This document shows positions 6,598 to 10,290 of a DNA stretch of 10,290 nucleotides, one piece after another. Position 1 is the first letter of the stretch. Each line of letters begins with the position of its first letter. The position numbers were made by a program, and so were the translations under genes. The notes under the pieces were generated by a model. It was given only the letters and a program-made list of their open reading frames with translations, was not told the DNA's origin and did no database searches. Source of the stretch: Geopsychrobacter sp. (GTDB lineage Bacteria > Desulfobacterota > Desulfuromonadia > Desulfuromonadales > Geopsychrobacteraceae); NCBI GenBank assembly GCA_030620915.1, contig JAUXIR010000027.1, positions 1 to 10,290 of the forward strand. The letters run 5' to 3'.

Positions 6598-7371
6598 ATG
6601 TCGCGCACACTTCTGCTTATGGCTCTCTCATTCATGCTACTCCTGCCGGGGCTTGCCACGGCCCGCTGGATTGACGATATTGTCAAAATGGACGTTGAAG
6701 CGACCGGACCAGTCGACTTCAGTCATTACAACCATCTCGATGCACTGGGTAAGAAATGTACCCTCTGTCACAACAGGGTATTCAATATTGTCCGCAGCAA
6801 AAACCCTGAATTCAGCATGGATGATATGCGCAAGGGCAAGGCCTGTGGTGCCTGCCACAACGGCAACAAGGCCTTTGCGGTGGACGATGATTGCAGCTCC
6901 TGCCATCCAACCCGCGACATCGCTTTCAAAACTGAAGTCGGCGGCGCCATATTCCCACACAGTGTTCACACCGAAATGTATGGCTGCGGTGACTGCCATA
7001 CCGGCATCTTTATCCCTGACCATCAGAAGAGCACGCGTTACAGCATGGGTCAGATGAACGAAGGAGAATCCTGTGGCGCCTGCCATGATGGCGACACGGC
7101 TTTCTCCGTCAAGGAGAGTTGCACCAGCTGTCACCCGACCCGCGATATCACCTTCAAAGTTGAAGATGGCGATGCCATGTTCCCGCACAGCGTTCACACT
7201 GAAATGTATGGCTGCGGTGACTGTCACACCGGGATTTTTATCCCCGACCACCAGCAGAGCACACGCTACAGCATGGATGAAATGAGTGAAGGCGAATCCT
7301 GTGGCGCCTGTCACGATGGCGACACGGCCTTCAGCGTCGAAGAGGACTGCGAAAGCTGCCACGACATGTAA
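6598..7371 (+). CDS. Secreted nine-haem c-type cytochrome, three c7-type triheme domains
   Basis: Periplasmic or exported electron carrier of 257 residues. A Sec signal peptide (MSRTLLLMALSFMLLLPGLATA) ends around residue 22. Then come three consecutive 76-residue units (30-105, 106-181, 182-257), each with three CXXCH haem sites: 54-58, 83-87, 99-103; 130-134, 159-163, 175-179; 206-210, 235-239, 251-255. Each unit opens with an HxxH pair (43/46, 121/124, 197/200) that can supply distal axial ligands. This matches the c(7)-type triheme family of Geobacter relatives, whose short members shuttle electrons across the periplasm; chained versions have been viewed as molecular wires. Units 2 and 3 agree at 62 of 76 residues; unit 1 is more divergent. 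No membrane anchor or lipobox is seen. Redox partners are unknown. Followed by a terminator-like hairpin and a PilZ gene. Confidence 0.94.
   Translation: MSRTLLLMALSFMLLLPGLATARWIDDIVKMDVEATGPVDFSHYNHLDALGKKCTLCHNRVFNIVRSKNPEFSMDDMRKGKACGACHNGNKAFAVDDDCSSCHPTRDIAFKTEVGGAIFPHSVHTEMYGCGDCHTGIFIPDHQKSTRYSMGQMNEGESCGACHDGDTAFSVKESCTSCHPTRDITFKVEDGDAMFPHSVHTEMYGCGDCHTGIFIPDHQQSTRYSMDEMSEGESCGACHDGDTAFSVEEDCESCHDM
6913..7368 (+). repeat. 228-bp tandem coding duplication within the cytochrome gene
   Basis: Copies at 6913-7140 and 7141-7368 line up without gaps and encode triheme units 2 and 3. Protein identity is 62/76, counted by hand. Many codons differ silently, for example across the HSVHTEMYGCGDCHTG segment, so the copies are old and kept by selection. 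The 6685-6912 segment is a third, more diverged unit of the same length. Confidence 0.9.
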
Positions 7372-7401
7372 AGAGATCTCGGCGTTTTTTGCCATTCAGT
7401 C

Positions 7402-7436
7402 AAAGGGAGGGGGACCATGTGTCCCCCCTCTTTTTT
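7402..7436 (+). terminator. Terminator-like hairpin between cytochrome and pilZ genes
   Basis: GGGGGAC (7409-7415) pairs with GTCCCCC (7421-7427) around a five-base loop. The stem can extend past an A/C mismatch through G-U pairs, and a T6 run follows (7431-7436). It lies 30 bases after the cytochrome stop and 19 bases before the next ATG, so it may be a partial terminator or mRNA 3'-end stabiliser. Confidence 0.75.
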
Positions 7437-7455
7437 CGAAAGTGTATCCGCCTAA

Positions 7456-8154
7456 ATGATTTACCAGCGCTACTTTAAATCCGGCCAAAAGGTACAGCTA
7501 CGCGCCAAACAACCGCCCCCTCCCGAGGGGCGCAACGGACTGCTCAGCGCCAGTCTTGATGGCGGCACAGCCAACCACTTCGACCTGACCCTCCCTTACG
7601 GACCAAACGCGGTTGCGCAGTACCCCTTCAGTGAAAACATGCCCTTTGAACTCAGTGCTGATGCGCTGGGCCTCGGTATCAAGGTCACGGTGGTCTACCA
7701 GAAACCTCTGGCTGCCAATCGCATCAGAGTCCTGGTTCTGCCTGATCTGCAGATGTTTCAACGTCGGACCCAACCGCGCCTCGACTGCACAATCGGTGTC
7801 CGCTTCACCCGCGGAAAAGATTCCTTGCTCAAGATGCGGGAGACTTGGGAAAAGAACGCCTCGATCCTGACAAATACCAGACAGCCGGTCCCGCTGCAAG
7901 GGTTCAACCCCTGCCAGCTGAATCTCAGCGTTGGCGGTATCCGTTTTTCGCTCCAGGGCCCAGCAGAAGCCGCCGAGATCTGCCTGATGCTCCTCGATCT
8001 CGGAGATTCCAAGGCTCCAATCTGCGCGCTGGCCGAAATCATCTGGACGGTTGAAAAAAACGCAGAAGGCACGGTACACGCCGGTATGCAGTTTATTGAC
8101 ATAATGGGGCAGGATCAGAAGCGGATTGAACGCTTCATACGGGACCAGACCTGA
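7456..8154 (+). CDS. PilZ-domain protein, YcgR-like (probable c-di-GMP receptor)
   Basis: Likely cyclic-di-GMP-binding protein acting on motility, surface behaviour or polysaccharide output; the target cannot be read from the sequence. The 232 residues split into an N-terminal beta-rich domain of the YcgR type (about 1-100) and a PilZ domain (about 101-230). The PilZ signature is present: RRTQPR with R104-x3-R108, then NLSVGG with Asn156, Ser158 and Gly161 in place of the common D/N-x-S-x-x-G, and AGMQFIDI (209-216) as the closing strand. The usual second-motif Asp is Asn here, which the family tolerates. The ATG lacks a recognisable ribosome site (only GAAAG nearby), so the start is tentative. 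No promoter is visible between it and the cytochrome gene. Confidence 0.85.
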   Translation: MIYQRYFKSGQKVQLRAKQPPPPEGRNGLLSASLDGGTANHFDLTLPYGPNAVAQYPFSENMPFELSADALGLGIKVTVVYQKPLAANRIRVLVLPDLQMFQRRTQPRLDCTIGVRFTRGKDSLLKMRETWEKNASILTNTRQPVPLQGFNPCQLNLSVGGIRFSLQGPAEAAEICLMLLDLGDSKAPICALAEIIWTVEKNAEGTVHAGMQFIDIMGQDQKRIERFIRDQT

Positions 8155-8165
8155 ACCAATTCTGC

Positions 8166-8195
8166 TTGTCTCAGTCACCAGATTCAGGGTATAAA
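8166..8195 (+). promoter_or_regulatory. Candidate promoter of the J-domain/rdgC operon
   Basis: TTGTCT (8166-8171) and TATAAA (8190-8195) are 18 bases apart in the 114-base gap after pilZ; four of six and five of six matches. The leader would be about 65 bases and contains the short CCCG-ttc-CGGG hairpin at 8212-8222. Confidence 0.45.
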
Positions 8196-8268
8196 TCAAA
8201 GACACAGGTATCCCGTTCCGGGCATTGTTTCAACAGGCGAGCTCCCCTAATCGGACGCACTATTTTTG

Positions 8269-9042
8269 ATGATGCAAATCTCTGAAACAGAAGCTTTCCG
8301 GGCCTGTCGTGTCCTGTTTGGCAGTGATCTCACCCTGAATCGCGGGTTCCTGCAATACCTCCAACCCTCCGGTGCTCATTCGGCTTTTCGTAAACAGGCC
8401 AAAACAACCCACCCTGACAGCAGCCCGGGAATCACACAGGAATACCACTGCCGGGTTCGGCTTTTTCAAGATCTGAATCAGGCTCATCAATTGGTTCAGA
8501 ACTATCTGCGGCAACGGGATCTTATCTCCGCCCGCTCCCGCAGAAGTACAGCAACCAGGAACCCAAAACCGACCAAGCCCCCAAAACCGACCAGGCCTGC
8601 TTCACGCCATACCCAGGCCAGAACGGAACAGGGCCCACTTCCGACCCGCCCGCTGCAGTTCGGACTTTATCTCTACTATCGTGGGTTGATCCCGTTCAAC
8701 TCCTTGCTCGCTGCCCTGGCCTGGCAGCGCAGGCAACGCCCAACCATAGGACAGGTTGCTCAACGCTGGGGCTGGATCAAAGAACAGGACATTAGACAGA
8801 TCCTGGCCTGCCGCAAACTTGGTCGCTTCGGTGAACGTGCCGAACACCTCGGCTTGCTCAGTTCACTACAGGTCCGTGCCATCCTGCTGCACCAACGCAC
8901 CCGGCAAGGCAAGCTGGGCAGTTATTTTGTTGAACAAGGATTTTTGAGTACCGAAGAGGTTAATCGCCTGCTGGGGGATCTGTCAGAACACAACCTGAAG
9001 TACCGTCACGGATATTCACACCATTTTTATTACCATCACTAA
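8269..9042 (+). CDS. J-domain protein with a type II secretion ATPase N-terminal-like region
   Basis: Function unknown; probably a DnaK co-chaperone-like protein with a specialised client. Residue numbers count from the TTG at 8266; the ATGs at 8269 and 8272 are more likely starts, and none has a good ribosome site. A divergent J domain occupies about 5-85 with the essential HPD at 49-51 (AFRKQAKTTHPDS). A Pro/Lys/Arg/Thr-rich linker follows (about 88-128, KPTKPPKPTRP). Residues 130-240 hold two repeats of the pattern seen at the N-terminus of GspE/PilB-type ATPases: TIGQVAQRWGWIKEQDIRQIL (without any ATPase part), then KLGSYFVEQGFLSTEEVNRLL. The C-terminus is rich in His and Tyr (HGYSHHFYYHH). 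Close upstream (39 bases) of an rdgC-like gene, suggesting one operon. I recall related J-domain proteins in Geobacter relatives. Confidence 0.78.
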   Translation: MMQISETEAFRACRVLFGSDLTLNRGFLQYLQPSGAHSAFRKQAKTTHPDSSPGITQEYHCRVRLFQDLNQAHQLVQNYLRQRDLISARSRRSTATRNPKPTKPPKPTRPASRHTQARTEQGPLPTRPLQFGLYLYYRGLIPFNSLLAALAWQRRQRPTIGQVAQRWGWIKEQDIRQILACRKLGRFGERAEHLGLLSSLQVRAILLHQRTRQGKLGSYFVEQGFLSTEEVNRLLGDLSEHNLKYRHGYSHHFYYHH

Positions 9043-9081
9043 TCCCAAACCATATCAGCTTAAACCGAGAGGATAAAACAC

Positions 9082-10251
9082 ATGGGGCTTCTTGCGCCTT
9101 CTGCAGGCATCTGCCACTTTGAAGTTATCGGCACCCTGCCGCACGACCAGATTTTCCAACTCCTGACTGAACGACTGCATAACGAGCGTTTTCTTTCGAT
9201 CGAAAACTCGGCGGATGAATACAGCTGCGGCTGGGTTGAGCTGGACGACCATGATGCGACCGAGTTCAGTGAGGAGCGGCGCCTGCGGCGCGAGCAATTG
9301 GTCTGCTTCGCCTTGCGTGAGGATCGGCGTAAAATCCCGGCCGCACTGCTAAAGCGGGAAATCGCCCGGATCAGTGGTGACTTTCTCTCCGCACCCCCGA
9401 CCTTCAACCGGGTTCCGAAACAGGAGCGCGAAACCATCCGCGATCAGGCCAGTAGCCTGCTCTTCAGCCGCACCCTGCCGGTGCCCGCAGTCTCTGATGT
9501 TGTCTGGGATATTGACAGCGGCCTGCTGCGCTTTACCTCCCTAAGCCAGAAACGGATCGACAGCTTTCAGGGGCTATTCCACCAGAGCTTTCCCGAATTG
9601 CGCCTGCGCCTGCTGACACCTCTGGCCCGTGCGAAAAAGGTCACAACCGAAGCACAACAACAACGCTTGGATGACCTGAATCAGGCCAACAGCGATGCCG
9701 CCCTCGAAGAGATCGAGGCAAATCGCTGGATGGGGGAAGATTTTTTACAGTGGCTGCTCTATCGCAGCCTTAATTCCGACTCCGGCTATGCGGTCTGCAC
9801 TGAAGGCCCGTTGCTCAAGGATCAGCCATTTACGGCATGGCTGGACAATCGCCTGCTGCTGCTGGGAAGCGGGCAGGAAGGTGAACAGAAAATTTCGGTG
9901 GCCGGACCGCAAGACCGTTTCGCGGAGGTCTGTGCCGCACTACGCAGCGGTAAGCGGATTGCGGAAGCAACCCTGCATCTGAGCCTTGGCGAAGAACAGA
10001 ACTGGAAATTAACCCTGAAGGGGGAACGTTTCAGTTTCGCCGGTTTTCGCACCCCGATGACCAAACCCGAAAGCGACCCGGAAGATGATCCGGCGATTGA
10101 AGCAGAAGCCGCCTTCTACACCAAGCTTGGCACCATCGAAGAGGGCGAACAGCTCTTCGCCAGCCTGCTGAAGGCCTTTCTTGAGCGACGCCTGAACGAC
10201 AGTTGGGCTGCCGAAGAAACCAGCATGAGGAGCTGGTTCAGTGAGAGCTAG
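9082..10251 (+). CDS. rdgC: RdgC-family recombination-associated protein
   Basis: In E. coli, RdgC is a ring-shaped, nucleoid-associated DNA-binding protein that limits RecA activity. This 389-residue protein resembles it best in the middle: VPKQERETIRDQASSLLFSR parallels the E. coli KxEKxxLKDEVxxxLLPR segment, followed by VVWDIDSGLLRFTSLSQKRIDSF (141-163) and LFHQSFPE. The last part, EEGEQLFASLLKAFLE, resembles the E. coli C-terminus. It is about 85 residues longer than the 303-residue E. coli protein, mainly between 200 and 330, where FLQWLLYRSLNSDSG (222-236) is characteristic of the long form. The ATG has AGAGGA eight bases upstream. It follows the J-domain gene by 39 bases. The family is best known from beta- and gammaproteobacteria; role here is by homology. 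Confidence 0.77.
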   Translation: MGLLAPSAGICHFEVIGTLPHDQIFQLLTERLHNERFLSIENSADEYSCGWVELDDHDATEFSEERRLRREQLVCFALREDRRKIPAALLKREIARISGDFLSAPPTFNRVPKQERETIRDQASSLLFSRTLPVPAVSDVVWDIDSGLLRFTSLSQKRIDSFQGLFHQSFPELRLRLLTPLARAKKVTTEAQQQRLDDLNQANSDAALEEIEANRWMGEDFLQWLLYRSLNSDSGYAVCTEGPLLKDQPFTAWLDNRLLLLGSGQEGEQKISVAGPQDRFAEVCAALRSGKRIAEATLHLSLGEEQNWKLTLKGERFSFAGFRTPMTKPESDPEDDPAIEAEAAFYTKLGTIEEGEQLFASLLKAFLERRLNDSWAAEETSMRSWFSES

Positions 10252-10257
10252 GGGTAC

Positions 10258-10279
10258 GAGTGTCCCGTCCGGGATACTC
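10258..10279. other. 10-bp hairpin after rdgC
   Basis: GAGTGTCCCG (10258-10267) pairs with CGGGATACTC (10270-10279) with a single G-U pair around a two-base centre. No T run follows before the window ends, so a plain terminator is doubtful. A protein-binding palindrome or part of a downstream control region is possible. Confidence 0.5.
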
Positions 10280-10290
10280 AGGTAGAAGAG

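Noticed and set aside
6637..7395. 252-residue open frame antisense to the cytochrome
   Set aside because: Its repeats are just the complement of the triheme units, and it spans the terminator side; no support as a gene.
7498..8205. 235-residue open frame antisense to pilZ
   Set aside because: The plus strand encodes recognisable PilZ motifs over the same bases; the antisense product shows no family features.

Overview
The window looks like chromosomal DNA of a Desulfuromonadales/Geobacter-type bacterium (formerly Deltaproteobacteria). This is inferred mainly from a secreted nine-haem cytochrome built of c7-type triheme domains, with support from a PilZ protein, a J-domain protein of the kind I associate with Geobacter relatives, and a GAPDH with a long N-terminal extension. 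The assignment rests on protein families, not on a database comparison. Ten protein-coding genes are supported. I see no tRNA, rRNA, CRISPR array, insertion sequence or prophage gene.

Left part (1-2162): speD (S-adenosylmethionine decarboxylase, polyamine synthesis), then a short spacer with a 14-nt tandem repeat, then a ChaN-type lipoprotein carrying a C-terminal PDZ domain. A bidirectional terminator separates this strand from the convergent fba gene.

Central carbon part (2200-5012): class II fructose-bisphosphate aldolase (minus strand) and an N-terminally extended GAPDH (plus strand) are divergent and share a 298-nt control region with a candidate promoter for each, plus hairpins around the gap ribosome binding site. 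The two enzymes sit one step apart (through triose phosphate isomerase) in glycolysis/gluconeogenesis, so joint control is plausible. A perfect 18-bp palindrome and a second bidirectional terminator follow gap.

Translation part (5034-6437, minus strand): rpsU (ribosomal protein bS21, GTG start) has a near-consensus promoter lying partly in the 3' end of the upstream THUMP-domain RNA methyltransferase gene.

Electron transfer and signalling part (6533-8154): a clear -10 box and Shine-Dalgarno lead into the cytochrome gene, which consists of three 76-residue triheme units. A terminator-like hairpin then lies directly before a PilZ (c-di-GMP receptor) gene that has no obvious promoter or ribosome binding site of its own.

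Right part (8166-10279): a candidate promoter precedes a likely two-gene operon: a J-domain protein with a type II secretion ATPase N-terminal-like region and a histidine-rich tail, and an RdgC-family recombination protein. A near-perfect hairpin follows.

I do not see a clearly new multi-gene system. The least conventional items are the J-domain/secretion-like hybrid protein next to rdgC, the extended GAPDH with an altered cofactor-binding loop, and the cytochrome-hairpin-PilZ arrangement.
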